DNA of 64,000 bases, taken from positions 124,001 to 188,000 of IMG/VR virus record IMGVR_UViG_3300036944_001289; one strand, given 5' to 3'. Positions 7,323 through 15,243 of this stretch are shown here, in pieces; position 1 is the stretch's first letter, and each line of letters begins with the position of its first letter. Source of the stretch: a virus. Made by a program: the position numbers and the translations under genes. The notes under the pieces were generated by a model. It searched no databases. It saw nothing but the letters and a program-made list of their open reading frames with translations, and had not been told where the DNA came from.

Positions 7323-8505
7323 ATTTTTACAAACAATAAATGAACAAGCTCCTACAGGTAAAATGCCAATTGGTAGTATACCTACAGGTAAAGGTATAAA
7401 GCCACAGCAACCTGTTCCACCTAAACCCACAACCCCACAAAACTATCAGAACAAAAGTTCATTAGGTCAAATAGGTGGCGCTTTAAGAAAAATTGGTTCT
7501 GGATTTCAAAAAGTAAAAGGAGCAGTCTCTGCTGTAAAAGACTTCACAGCTACAGGTGATCTTAGTGTATTACAACAACTTGGACAACAACTAATCAATA
7601 GAGCACTTGATTTAGATACATATAAAATATCTGCTTTTGGTAAAAAGGGATATACAGATGTTTTACTTATCGATGAAGAGTTGATAGCAAAAATTGGATT
7701 ACTAACACCGACAAAAAAAGTTAAAGCAGAGAGCGCAGACATTATTTTACAAAGCGGATTATTGAATGGTAATAAATTCTTACAAGTGTTAAAAGAAGCA
7801 AAACCAGCTGTAAAACAAAAACCGCAAGTTGCTATTGCTCCTCAATTTTTATTTGAACTAACAAAAGAAAGAAATCTAGGTACAAATGGTAAGCAATATA
7901 CGTTAACACCTAAGACACCTGAAGTGCAACAATATCTTAATGATAAAGGTATTAAGTTTGTAACATTTCTACGTGATCCAAATAACTCACCAGAAAATAT
8001 AGTAGGTAATGTCAGATTTGATGATAACTCAGGTAAGTTACAGTTTTATGATCTAGAAAATCAATTTATACAATCATTAGAAACAGAAGTAAAATTTGAA
8101 TATTCACCACAGGATAAACTATATAAAATAGGTTCATCTTTAACAGACCGCTCTTTTGAAGATATAGATCAAACTAAAGAATTACTAAAGAAAGGTATAT
8201 TGCTAATACATCCAAGAGAGAAATTATTTAGATTAGAAGGACCTACACAGGAAGGTAAATTTGCTAATTTTACTAATACACAGACGAAAGAACAATTTCA
8301 CGGTTTGCTAAACACATATCAGACTCCAGATAAAAAGACAAACTTTATTGTAATGTCTAGTATTAAACCTGGGCTAAAACCTTACACACAACCAACTGTA
8401 AGTAAACCAAGTACACCAAAAGTTGTAGCACCTAAGAAGGTTACTAAACCAGTGGCTGCTCCAGCCAAGCCAGCTACAACTGCACCAAATAAAACCACAC
8501 CTTAA
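7315..8505 (+). CDS. Large tagged hypothetical protein with Pro-rich ends
   Basis: 396 aa. The tag MSKFLQTINEQ is followed by a Gly/Pro/Gln-rich linker (to ~45), a Gly/Ala amphipathic stretch (~45-80), a globular mixed domain (~90-360) and a Pro/Lys/Ala/Thr-rich tail resembling a flexible linker. The layout suggests a secreted, ejected or virion protein rather than an enzyme. No family recognised. It converges by 4 nt with the next gene. Confidence 0.6.
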   Translation: MSKFLQTINEQAPTGKMPIGSIPTGKGIKPQQPVPPKPTTPQNYQNKSSLGQIGGALRKIGSGFQKVKGAVSAVKDFTATGDLSVLQQLGQQLINRALDLDTYKISAFGKKGYTDVLLIDEELIAKIGLLTPTKKVKAESADIILQSGLLNGNKFLQVLKEAKPAVKQKPQVAIAPQFLFELTKERNLGTNGKQYTLTPKTPEVQQYLNDKGIKFVTFLRDPNNSPENIVGNVRFDDNSGKLQFYDLENQFIQSLETEVKFEYSPQDKLYKIGSSLTDRSFEDIDQTKELLKKGILLIHPREKLFRLEGPTQEGKFANFTNTQTKEQFHGLLNTYQTPDKKTNFIVMSSIKPGLKPYTQPTVSKPSTPKVVAPKKVTKPVAAPAKPATTAPNKTTP

Positions 8506-8735
8506 GGGTCAAACTCTACGAGTAATGCGTCTTCACCACAAATGACGTTATAACCATCTTTTCGTAGTCTTTTTACTATATCATTTTTATATATACCTAG
8601 GTGTTCATTTAGGATTGTCGATCTCACTTGATTATTTCTTGTCAGAAATATTGGAACTATATTATCTGGTATTAGTTCATAAATTTCACACATCTTTTTG
8701 TCGAAGAGCTTCTTAGCCATCTGTGTAGATTTCAT
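8502..8735 (-). CDS. Hypothetical small protein
   Basis: 77 aa, unrecognised. It is alpha/beta with a central R-N-N-Q-V-R-S-T and a C-terminal V-K-R-L-R-K-D-G-Y-N-V pattern reminiscent of small DNA-binding domains, but not diagnostic. It is transcribed away from queD, sharing a ~100-bp divergent control region that holds repeated TTGAAAATC elements. Confidence 0.5.
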   Translation of the reverse strand: MKSTQMAKKLFDKKMCEIYELIPDNIVPIFLTRNNQVRSTILNEHLGIYKNDIVKRLRKDGYNVICGEDALLVEFDP

Positions 8736-8737
8736 AT

Positions 8738-8811
8738 ATTTTCAATAATGTTAAAATACGTTAGTTGATTTTCAACTTAACAAAAATAAATAATTTAGAG
8801 TATTGAAAATC
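8738..8811. promoter_or_regulatory. Inverted repeats in a divergent promoter region
   Basis: ATTTTCAATA (8738-8747) and TATTGAAAAT (8801-8810) are perfect inverted copies. A third copy of the TTGAAAATC core lies within the small palindrome GTTGATTTTCAAC at 8764-8776. Their position between divergent genes suggests operator or sigma-factor sites. Confidence 0.45.
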
Positions 8812-8836
8812 GAATAAAAGTTATAATATAACAGAT

Positions 8837-9469
8837 ATGATATATCAATCGAGTAAAATAATACCGTTAGGTTCTTGTGCATTTAGACAGCCATTTGCAG
8901 AGTCACATTGTAAATTCTTACACGGTTATAGATTACAAGCAAAGATTTGGGTTGCTTGTGATAAATTAGATAATAAAAACTGGGTCTTTGATTTTGGTGG
9001 TTTTAAAAGTATTAAAACTATTCTAGAAGATCAATTTGATCACACTACTGTTGTCGCTGAGAATGATCCTCATATCAATACGTTTAAAGAATTACATGCA
9101 AAGGGTATAATTGATCTAAGAGTCATGTCTGGTGTAGGTATCGAGAAGTTTGCAGAGTATGTACTTGAAGTGGCTAACACATACATAAAGAATTCAACAA
9201 ATGGTCGCTGTTGGGTGTCTCAAGTTGAAGTATGGGAGCATGAGCAAAACTCTGCAATGGCAATTAACTTCTGTAAAGAAGATATTAAACAAGCAGTTAA
9301 TAATATAGTTGCTAACGAAAACAAAACAGAGGTAAAGATTGAAGAGCCTGTTAAACCAGTAGAAAATATAACCCAACAAACAACCAATCAAACCGCAAAT
9401 CCATTATATGCTAAAAAGAGTACTGGGTGGTCTGATCCATTTAAAGGCACTTCTTGGGGTAATAAATAA
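8837..9469 (+). CDS. queD: QueD-like 6-carboxy-tetrahydropterin synthase
   Basis: 210 aa; the first ~145 residues form the QueD/PTPS-like domain, which converts dihydroneopterin triphosphate to 6-carboxytetrahydropterin. Visible landmarks are SHCKFLHGYRLQ (active-site Cys and a zinc His), D-F-G-G-F-K, F-D-H-T-T and W-E-H-E near the end. The usual zinc motif H-G-H is H-G-Y and the first A-A-H ligand is replaced by A-F-R. The last ~60 residues are a low-complexity extension. Position near queE and folE2 supports the pathway. Confidence 0.75.
   Translation: MIYQSSKIIPLGSCAFRQPFAESHCKFLHGYRLQAKIWVACDKLDNKNWVFDFGGFKSIKTILEDQFDHTTVVAENDPHINTFKELHAKGIIDLRVMSGVGIEKFAEYVLEVANTYIKNSTNGRCWVSQVEVWEHEQNSAMAINFCKEDIKQAVNNIVANENKTEVKIEEPVKPVENITQQTTNQTANPLYAKKSTGWSDPFKGTSWGNK
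9461..9468 (+). promoter_or_regulatory. Late promoter-like AATAAATA
   Basis: Overlaps the queD stop codon. A 5-nt gap (ATTAA) precedes ATG 9474. Confidence 0.5.
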
Positions 9470-9473
9470 TTAA

Positions 9474-9683
9474 ATGCTGCCGTTATACTACTCATCAAAT
9501 AGTGGAATTACAAGAGAGTCCAATAATAAACAAGATGAAGTAGCTATAAATGTATTGAATCAACTAAATCAAATACAAAGGCAATTCGAACCAAATGAAA
9601 AACCTCTACAGTCTAAAACAGCTGTAGAGGTTGTTTCTGTTGAGCAAGCTCTTAAAGAGCTTAGAGAATTAGGTGCTATTTAA
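9474..9683 (+). CDS. Small hypothetical late protein
   Basis: 69 aa: a polar, disordered first half and a helical second half ending ALKELRELGAI. Nothing recognised. Its own late octamer lies 5 nt upstream, so it is probably expressed separately from queD. It converges with phoH by 8 nt. Confidence 0.5.
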   Translation: MLPLYYSSNSGITRESNNKQDEVAINVLNQLNQIQRQFEPNEKPLQSKTAVEVVSVEQALKELRELGAI

Positions 9684-10476
9684 CAAACATCTGATCACTA
9701 ACGTGGTGTGAATGTTGATGTCTTGGTTTAGTCTCTATTCTTTCAACAATATACTTCAATATACCAGATCTTACGATATCTTCTTTAGTGAATGAGAAAC
9801 AATGTATCCCTTGTGATTTACTTGTTTCATCGTTAAAAAGATCAAACATGTCCATAAATCCTGACCTTTTACCTATATCAGATTGTAGAGGGTCTCCAAC
9901 AATAATAAATTTGCTGAACTTACCTATTCTGGTTATAGATGTCGTAATCTCTTCAAATGTAAGATTTTGTGCTTCATCTATAAGAACAAACTTTGCGTTT
10001 ATAGATGCACCACGTAGATAATTAACAGGAATACCTTCTATTCTTTCTTCCTTTACAAGCTGTTTTACTTGATTTAAAGGTAATAATTCTTCTAATTTAT
10101 CGTATAAAGGCATTAAAAACGGCTCCATCTTATCGTTAGCCTCACCAGGTAATGAACCCAGTGATTTTGAAGCACTCTCAGCAATACTTCTTACATATAC
10201 TATATCGCTTACCGTCTTTTTATTCATTAACTTAAGACCGGCGTACATAGCAGTGAAAGTTTTACTAGTACCTGCAGGTCCTTGAATAAACACAACTCTA
10301 GTGGATTTATCCTCTATTAAGTCTATTAATTCTTTTTGTTTATTAGTAAAATCATTTCTTTCAATGATCTGTAGTTCGAAATCTATTTTACTATTTTGGT
10401 GTACCCTAGGTGTTATGTCCTTTTTAAGTGCTAACAATTCTTTATCTGTGTTTAGTTTTTTAGAACGTTTTGACAT
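9676..10476 (-). CDS. phoH: PhoH-like P-loop ATPase
   Basis: 266 aa from ATG 10476 (a TTG lies one codon earlier). Walker A is GPAGTSKTFTA near residue 72; Walker B appears as FVLIDEAQNLT, and G-D-P-L-Q-S-D follows, all typical of the PhoH family (superfamily I-type ATPase found in many marine phages). Proposed roles are in RNA handling or phosphate stress, with no settled function. It is divergent from queE. Confidence 0.85.
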   Translation of the reverse strand: MSKRSKKLNTDKELLALKKDITPRVHQNSKIDFELQIIERNDFTNKQKELIDLIEDKSTRVVFIQGPAGTSKTFTAMYAGLKLMNKKTVSDIVYVRSIAESASKSLGSLPGEANDKMEPFLMPLYDKLEELLPLNQVKQLVKEERIEGIPVNYLRGASINAKFVLIDEAQNLTFEEITTSITRIGKFSKFIIVGDPLQSDIGKRSGFMDMFDLFNDETSKSQGIHCFSFTKEDIVRSGILKYIVERIETKPRHQHSHHVSDQMFVK

Positions 10477-10534
10477 CAACTATATTTAATGAACCTTAAC
10501 AGATATCAATACTGTAATAAATTTGTTGATTTAA

Positions 10535-10556
10535 GGAACTTAATTATATAATATAA
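10535..10556 (+). promoter_or_regulatory. GGAAC-type (early) promoter candidate before queE
   Basis: GGAAC at 10535-10539 is followed by TTAATTATATAATATAA, just upstream of ATG 10560, the same layout as the GGAAC elements of 59-63 kb. Confidence 0.45.
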
Positions 10557-10559
10557 ATT

Positions 10560-11330
10560 ATGAATGATATACTTTCAATATCCGACGATAAAGCATTCTA
10601 TACGCTTGAAGGAGAAGGTCGCTTTGTAGGTCAACCATCAGTTTTCTTGAGGTTGGCAATGTGTAATTTAACGTGTAAAGGGTTTGCATCTGAAGACTCA
10701 CCACACGGTTGTGATTCTTATATCTCTTGGTCAATTAAGAATCGTTTCTCATACGAAGATCTAAACAAATACTTTAGTGATAATGGTTTTGTAGAAAAGT
10801 TAAAAGAAGGTGCAATCTTAAAGTTAACTGGTGGAGAACCATTTCTACAACAGAAAAGACTATATGAATGGGTTGTACAATTCAAGAAGACATTTGGATT
10901 TAGAGAGACCTATCTTGGTGATGAACCTATTCTAAAGATAGACTTTGAAACAAACGGTACTATTTTACCGGATGATAAATGGTCAAGCGTTTTAAACGCT
11001 ACATTTACTACATCACCTAAAATGTCAAATAACGGTGATGAAGAGAAACTAAGATACAAACCAGAAGTACTAAAGTATCTCATTTCAAAAAATGCATGCT
11101 TTAAGTTTGTAATTAACAACCAATCTGATCTAGATGAACTGTATACAAAGTATATCCTCTCTACGGATGTTCTACTACCTAAAGATCTTATCTGGTTAAT
11201 GCCTTGTTGTGGTTCTCGTAAAGAACATGAGTTAAAAGCACCAATGGTTGCAGAGTTATGTAAGGAACATGGATTTAATTTCAGTCCAAGATTGCATTTA
11301 ATTCTTTGGAACCAAGCTTTACGTGTATAA
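10560..11330 (+). CDS. queE: QueE-like 7-carboxy-7-deazaguanine synthase (radical SAM)
   Basis: 256 aa. QueE rearranges 6-carboxytetrahydropterin to 7-carboxy-7-deazaguanine using S-adenosylmethionine and a [4Fe-4S] cluster. Key features are FYTLEGEGRFVGQPSVFLR at the N-terminus, cluster cysteines C35, C39 and C51 (CNLTC plus an 11-residue insertion before C-D-S), and KLTGGEPFLQ. Canonical enzymes have C-x3-C-x2-C; longer insertions are known in some bacterial and phage QueE. A terminator follows at 11364. Confidence 0.85.
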   Translation: MNDILSISDDKAFYTLEGEGRFVGQPSVFLRLAMCNLTCKGFASEDSPHGCDSYISWSIKNRFSYEDLNKYFSDNGFVEKLKEGAILKLTGGEPFLQQKRLYEWVVQFKKTFGFRETYLGDEPILKIDFETNGTILPDDKWSSVLNATFTTSPKMSNNGDEEKLRYKPEVLKYLISKNACFKFVINNQSDLDELYTKYILSTDVLLPKDLIWLMPCCGSRKEHELKAPMVAELCKEHGFNFSPRLHLILWNQALRV

Positions 11331-11363
11331 TCTTAGTATTATATCATATGTTAGGTTGTTGAG

Positions 11364-11400
11364 AAAAGAGCTCTATGATTAATCATAGAGCTCTTTTTTA
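11364..11400 (+). terminator. Rho-independent terminator after queE
   Basis: A perfect inverted repeat, AAAAGAGCTCTATGATT and its complement (11364-11397), is followed by a run of T. It precedes the late promoter of the next gene. Confidence 0.8.
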
Positions 11401-11401
11401 T

Positions 11402-11409
11402 TATAAATA
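11402..11409 (+). promoter_or_regulatory. Late promoter-like TATAAATA
   Basis: Directly abuts the terminator. TTATT separates it from ATG 11415. Confidence 0.6.
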
Positions 11410-11414
11410 TTATT

Positions 11415-11783
11415 ATGAAGTTATCATATATTTTGGGATGTATCAATCAAATAAAGATACATCACTGGTTTACAGGTTCTTATGCTGAACATAAAGCTTT
11501 ACAAAAAGCTTATAATAATTTAGATGAATTATTCGATAGATTAGTGGAAGTGTATTTAGGTAAAAATGGTAAAAGTACTAACGTTGTATCAAATTATGAT
11601 ATTTCTGTAAACGGTTGGTCACCAACAGAACCACTCGATAAATATTATGAAAATATGCGTAATTCTTTAATAACTTATCTTAGAGGTATTTTTAACCCAG
11701 AAGGGGATAAGGATATACTAAATATAATAGATGAGTTAGAGGGTGAATTTAATCAGCTTATTTATCTTTTAAGGTTGAAGTGA
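11415..11783 (+). CDS. Ferritin/Dps-like helical protein
   Basis: 122 aa, all helical. The segment IHHWFTGSYAEHKALQKAY resembles the first helix of Dps/ferritin-like small proteins of T4-type phages (H-x-W-x-T-x-S-Y-A-E-H-K), followed by D-E-L-F-D-R-L-V-E. In Dps this helix provides ferroxidase ligands. DNA protection or iron binding is possible but unproven. A late octamer lies 5 nt upstream. Confidence 0.5.
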   Translation: MKLSYILGCINQIKIHHWFTGSYAEHKALQKAYNNLDELFDRLVEVYLGKNGKSTNVVSNYDISVNGWSPTEPLDKYYENMRNSLITYLRGIFNPEGDKDILNIIDELEGEFNQLIYLLRLK

Positions 11784-11789
11784 TTTTTG

Positions 11790-11797
11790 ATTAAATA
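11790..11797 (+). promoter_or_regulatory. Variant late promoter ATTAAATA
   Basis: A 5-nt gap (ATTAG) precedes ATG 11803; one mismatch to the octamer. Confidence 0.4.
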
Positions 11798-11802
11798 ATT
11801 AG

Positions 11803-12234
11803 ATGATACCTACAGAAATCATAAGCCTATTTGGTGGAGCGCTTACAGGTTTCGTGTTCAGATTCTTGGCAGCAAAAGCTGAGGCTGATAAAGTCAGATT
11901 TGAACGAATGATGCAAGCTATTGATAAAAAGGATGCATCAGCAGATAAAGCAGCAGCAAGAGATGGTGATACCGGTAAGGTAGTAAGAAGATTTATAGTT
12001 GTAACAGTAATGTTTTCATTAATTGCATCACCACTCATAATGGCTATATTAGGCATACCTACATATATAGAAGTACCTTTTATAGAAAAAGGTTTCTTTG
12101 GACTTACTGATGATATTACACGTACATCTTTTGTACAGGTTACAGGTAACTTAATAACAGCAGAGGTTAGACAATCATTGATTGCTATTACCGGTTTCTA
12201 CTTCGGTTCTGCATCTGCAAGCAATAAGTCATGA
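11803..12234 (+). CDS. Holin-like membrane protein
   Basis: 143 aa with membrane segments near residues 5-22 (EIISLFGGALTGFVFRFLA), 65-86 (FIVVTVMFSLIASPLIMAIL) and 125-138 (SLIAITGFYFGSA), separated by a charged helix. This matches the three-TM holin plan seen in marine phages and gene-transfer agents. Holins set lysis timing by opening the inner membrane. The adjacent u-spanin-like gene (4-nt overlap) strengthens the call. Confidence 0.6.
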   Translation: MIPTEIISLFGGALTGFVFRFLAAKAEADKVRFERMMQAIDKKDASADKAAARDGDTGKVVRRFIVVTVMFSLIASPLIMAILGIPTYIEVPFIEKGFFGLTDDITRTSFVQVTGNLITAEVRQSLIAITGFYFGSASASNKS

Positions 12235-12707
12235 AAAAGGCAGTAACAATAATATTGTTATTTTTACTACTAACAGGTTGTAATACTGTTTTTAATAAAA
12301 ACAAAAACCAACCAGTAATAATAAAAGAAGGTAATACATATGTACCTATAATAACTGATCAACCTCAAGGGGTTGTACTTCTACCTATACATGAAAAAGT
12401 AGAAAATATGTTTACTAAAAACAGGACAGATGCAAAACCTATTTTTGTACCTGCACAAGATGGTAAACAACCGTCTGTTGCTGTTGTAAAAGAAGCCGTT
12501 GCTAAACAAGATAAAGATGCAAATATAGTGACTGTAGAGCCTATACCTCAACAAATATCTAAAGTAGAACCTGTTGTATCTAACGAAACACCTGTTTGGA
12601 AGAAAATACTAGGTACTATATTTAATGTAATTATAATTGGTGGTATTATATTCTTTCTTTATAAGAAAAGAGATTGGTTCGGCTTTGATAAAAAAGCAAA
12701 ACAATAA
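12231..12707 (+). CDS. Lipoprotein with C-terminal TM, u-spanin-like
   Basis: 158 aa. The signal peptide ends in a lipobox (L-L-L-T-G-C, Cys at ~17). A ~105-residue periplasmic stretch rich in Val, Pro and Lys follows, then a transmembrane segment (about 131-148, FNVIIIGGIIFFLY) with a basic C-terminal tail. A lipid anchor in the outer membrane plus a C-terminal inner-membrane helix is the defining plan of unimolecular spanins, which fuse the two membranes at lysis of Gram-negative hosts. Directly follows the holin candidate. Confidence 0.6.
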   Translation: MKKAVTIILLFLLLTGCNTVFNKNKNQPVIIKEGNTYVPIITDQPQGVVLLPIHEKVENMFTKNRTDAKPIFVPAQDGKQPSVAVVKEAVAKQDKDANIVTVEPIPQQISKVEPVVSNETPVWKKILGTIFNVIIIGGIIFFLYKKRDWFGFDKKAKQ

Positions 12708-12710
12708 ATA
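12703..12710 (+). promoter_or_regulatory. Late promoter-like AATAAATA
   Basis: ATATT separates it from ATG 12716. Confidence 0.55.
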
Positions 12711-12715
12711 ATATT

Positions 12716-13231
12716 ATGAATAATAGAGAGAACGAACTTATTTTCGAAAAGTACATGGGTACTAATAAACAGGTTGAGAGTTTAAACGAAGGTCTTATTG
12801 ATCGTATTAAGTCAAAAGCAGCAGGTGCTGTAGGTGCTGTACAAGGTATGGGTAAACAAGTATCTGGTAAAGTTAAAGGTGCAATAGCAGGTGCTAAAGG
12901 TAATGTAGCTGGTGTTAAACAAGCTACAATACAAGTTCAGCAAGGAAAGACCGCAGGTCCAGTAGCTAAAGTACAATCTTATAGAAATACAGCTATCAAA
13001 AAGTTTGACAAAGTTTCAAACGAAGTCTTTACTGATTTACAAAAGCTAGGTATTGACTTGAAAAAAATATCTCCACAAAGTCTCAATAATTTTAAGAGCA
13101 ATCTAAACAAAGCATTTGATGAAGTAATTAGTAACATCAAAGGTACATCTGGCAAGGCAACAACCAAGGCAACAACCAAGGCAACAACCAAGCCAAAACC
13201 AAAAGTAGCCGCACCTACTAGTACACCATAA
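12716..13231 (+). CDS. Tagged Gly/Lys-rich protein with KATT repeats
   Basis: 171 aa. The N-terminus ELIFEKYMGTNKQVESLNEG has two tag-like sites (I-F-E, L-N-E-G). A Gly/Ala/Lys/Val-rich amphipathic region follows, then a helix, then three KATT repeats and a Pro/Lys tail. The composition suits a DNA-associated or membrane-active internal protein. Ends at a strong terminator. Function unknown. Confidence 0.55.
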   Translation: MNNRENELIFEKYMGTNKQVESLNEGLIDRIKSKAAGAVGAVQGMGKQVSGKVKGAIAGAKGNVAGVKQATIQVQQGKTAGPVAKVQSYRNTAIKKFDKVSNEVFTDLQKLGIDLKKISPQSLNNFKSNLNKAFDEVISNIKGTSGKATTKATTKATTKPKPKVAAPTSTP

Positions 13232-13244
13232 TTAAAATTAATGT

Positions 13245-13276
13245 AAATCCACGAATTTTTAATTCGTGGATTTTTT
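13245..13276 (+). terminator. Rho-independent terminator
   Basis: A perfect 13-bp stem (AAATCCACGAATT with its complement), a 3-nt loop and a T-run, 14 nt after the preceding stop. Confidence 0.8.
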
Positions 13277-13301
13277 ATGTCTAAAGCATATAATATCAAT
13301 T

Positions 13302-14093
13302 ATGCGTATCGCGATTTCAGGGACGGCTTCACAAGGGAAGAGTACTCTTATTAAAGACTTTCTAACAGAATGGCCTTTATTTAAATCTGAAAGCTCTACT
13401 TATAGAGACTTAATAAAAACTGCAAATTTACCTCATAGTAAAAATGCTACCAAAGACAGCCAGTGGAAGATATTGAACTTTATGTTGGATGAGCTCCAAA
13501 AATATACACTTACTGATAACGTCATATTCGACAGATGTCCGCTAGATAATCTAGTATACTCACTATGGTGCTTTGAAAATAACGTAGGTGATATTGATAA
13601 GGAATTTATCGATAAGTGCATACCTATTGTAAGAGAAAGTTTAAGACATCTAGATATTATCTTTTTTATACCCATTACTAGGGTATCACCTGTTAAGATT
13701 GAAAATGACGGATTGAGAGAATCCGATGGTGTTTATATTAAAGAGATTGACAATATTTTCAAAGCTCTTAATATGCAATATAGATTGGGTTTAGGTAAAA
13801 CACCGTTCTTTCCTACAGATGACTGCCCTGCGGTTATAGAAATATTTGGTAATCGTCAAGAACGTATTCAAATGATCAAGCTATACTTAAATCAGAACGG
13901 TGAATGTATAGGTGGAGACGTTAATGATCCCAATAATATACTAAACCCTAATAATATACTAAACCCTAATAATTTGTTAGTAGATCAAATAGGCTCAATT
14001 CTTAGTGACCAAAAAGCTATCGATAAGAAAGAAAAAGCCTATAAGAAAGAAATTAAACAAATTAAGGAATTTGTAAAGAAAAATAAACGTTAA
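13302..14093 (+). CDS. P-loop kinase/ATPase (AAA_28/NadR-like)
   Basis: 263 aa from ATG 13302; the 12 codons upstream overlap the terminator and are not expected to be translated. Walker A is GTASQGKST at residues 6-14. A D-R-C-P-L-D-N motif near residue 81 is the nucleotide-kinase D-R lid/substrate element. Such proteins phosphorylate nucleosides or small ligands. Near residue 210 there is a tandem repeat of N-P-N-N-I-L. A related gene lies between dpdA and queF at 36.6 kb. Confidence 0.6.
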   Translation: MRIAISGTASQGKSTLIKDFLTEWPLFKSESSTYRDLIKTANLPHSKNATKDSQWKILNFMLDELQKYTLTDNVIFDRCPLDNLVYSLWCFENNVGDIDKEFIDKCIPIVRESLRHLDIIFFIPITRVSPVKIENDGLRESDGVYIKEIDNIFKALNMQYRLGLGKTPFFPTDDCPAVIEIFGNRQERIQMIKLYLNQNGECIGGDVNDPNNILNPNNILNPNNLLVDQIGSILSDQKAIDKKEKAYKKEIKQIKEFVKKNKR

Positions 14094-14434
14094 TTGGTAG
14101 CACTAAGCATTATTGCGTAGTTTGCACCATTTATTCTTATTTTTATATAGTGTGTAGAACTTGTTAAAACAGCAGAAGTCGTAGTTTGCCCGTAAAAAGT
14201 TGAAGATAACGACGATATATTCAACGTATTAGTAGTAACAGCCGAGGACAACGACAATATATCTGATGAGTTGCTACTAATAGTAGACGCAAACGTGACA
14301 TTATCTAAACCTACTATAAAATCTTTAAAATCTAGACGTCTGGTCTCAATACCATTATCTACTATCAGATAATCTCCATTAATAATTTCATTTGTTACAG
14401 GTAACTGATTGATACCTATGTTTACGGTTGACAT
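14090..14434 (-). CDS. Short fibre-like structural protein
   Basis: 114 aa from ATG 14434. The N-terminal pattern (N-Q-L-P-V-T-N-E-I-I-N-G-D-Y-L-I-V-D-N-G) is the module seen at the start of marine phage fibre proteins, with D-F-I-V-G-L as its end. The middle is Ser/Thr-rich beta-repeat. It is compact and stands alone, divergent from the glycosyltransferase cluster with only 26 bp between start codons. A variant octamer ATTAAATA lies 8 nt upstream. Confidence 0.5.
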   Translation of the reverse strand: MSTVNIGINQLPVTNEIINGDYLIVDNGIETRRLDFKDFIVGLDNVTFASTISSNSSDILSLSSAVTTNTLNISSLSSTFYGQTTTSAVLTSSTHYIKIRINGANYAIMLSATN

Positions 14435-14460
14435 ATATAAAATATTTAATATAATACTAT

Positions 14461-15243
14461 ATGAATAAAATAGGTGTAGCTGTAATAACTTGTAATAGAC
14501 GAGCATTATTCAGTGTTTGTTTAGATTCTCTAAAGAAATGTTCATACGATGAATTGATCGTAATCAACGATGGCGCACCTATTAACGATAATTTTGATTG
14601 CGAGATAATAAACAACGAAAAAAACTTAGGTGTTGGTTTATCTAAAAATAAAGCAATGTCAATTCTTTTATCAAGAAACTGTGATTTTCTATTTATCATT
14701 GAAGATGATATGATTATAAAAGATAAAGATATACTTCAAAAATATATACACGCACATAATGTTACCGGTTTACATCACTTTATGTTTGCATATCATGGTT
14801 ATGCAAATAAAGATTATAATACCAAATCTGCTAAACCTAGAGTTATCATAGATTATGATAACGTAAAGGTATCACTAAATAGACATTGTGTTGGTGCTTT
14901 CTGTTTTTATACCAAATCTTCATTACAGGATGTCGGGTTAAACGACGATAAGTTCTATAATGCTTTCGAACATGTAGATCACTCTTTTAGATTAGCTAAG
15001 AAAGGTTATAGTACACCTTATTGGTGGTGGGCTGATATAGCAAATAGCTTAGATTTAATTGATGAGCAGTGTGCACCTGATGTTAACTCATCTATAAGAC
15101 ATAAACCAGACTGGGAAAAAACAATGAATAACTCTATGAAGTATTTTATGGAGAAACACAAAACCTCACCTCTACATGTACCAGACGCAAGTACAGAGGA
15201 AGTAGTAAATTTTCTTAAAAAAATTAAAGTAAAAAATGCATAA
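14461..15243 (+). CDS. Family 2-like glycosyltransferase
   Basis: 260 aa; first gene of a twelve-gene sugar cluster. GT-A fold marks are VAVITCNRR at the N-terminus, a LIVINDGAP strand, N-L-G-V-G-L-S-K-N-K-A and the acidic metal motif FIIEDDM near residue 80. A later A-F-E-H-V-D-H-S-F-R-L fits the acceptor/catalytic Asp region. It overlaps the next gene by 8 nt. Substrates are unknown. Confidence 0.75.
   Translation: MNKIGVAVITCNRRALFSVCLDSLKKCSYDELIVINDGAPINDNFDCEIINNEKNLGVGLSKNKAMSILLSRNCDFLFIIEDDMIIKDKDILQKYIHAHNVTGLHHFMFAYHGYANKDYNTKSAKPRVIIDYDNVKVSLNRHCVGAFCFYTKSSLQDVGLNDDKFYNAFEHVDHSFRLAKKGYSTPYWWWADIANSLDLIDEQCAPDVNSSIRHKPDWEKTMNNSMKYFMEKHKTSPLHVPDASTEEVVNFLKKIKVKNA

Noticed and set aside
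13266-13301. Upstream start for the P-loop kinase
   Set aside because: These codons overlap the T-run of a strong terminator, and the Walker A domain starts properly at ATG 13302.
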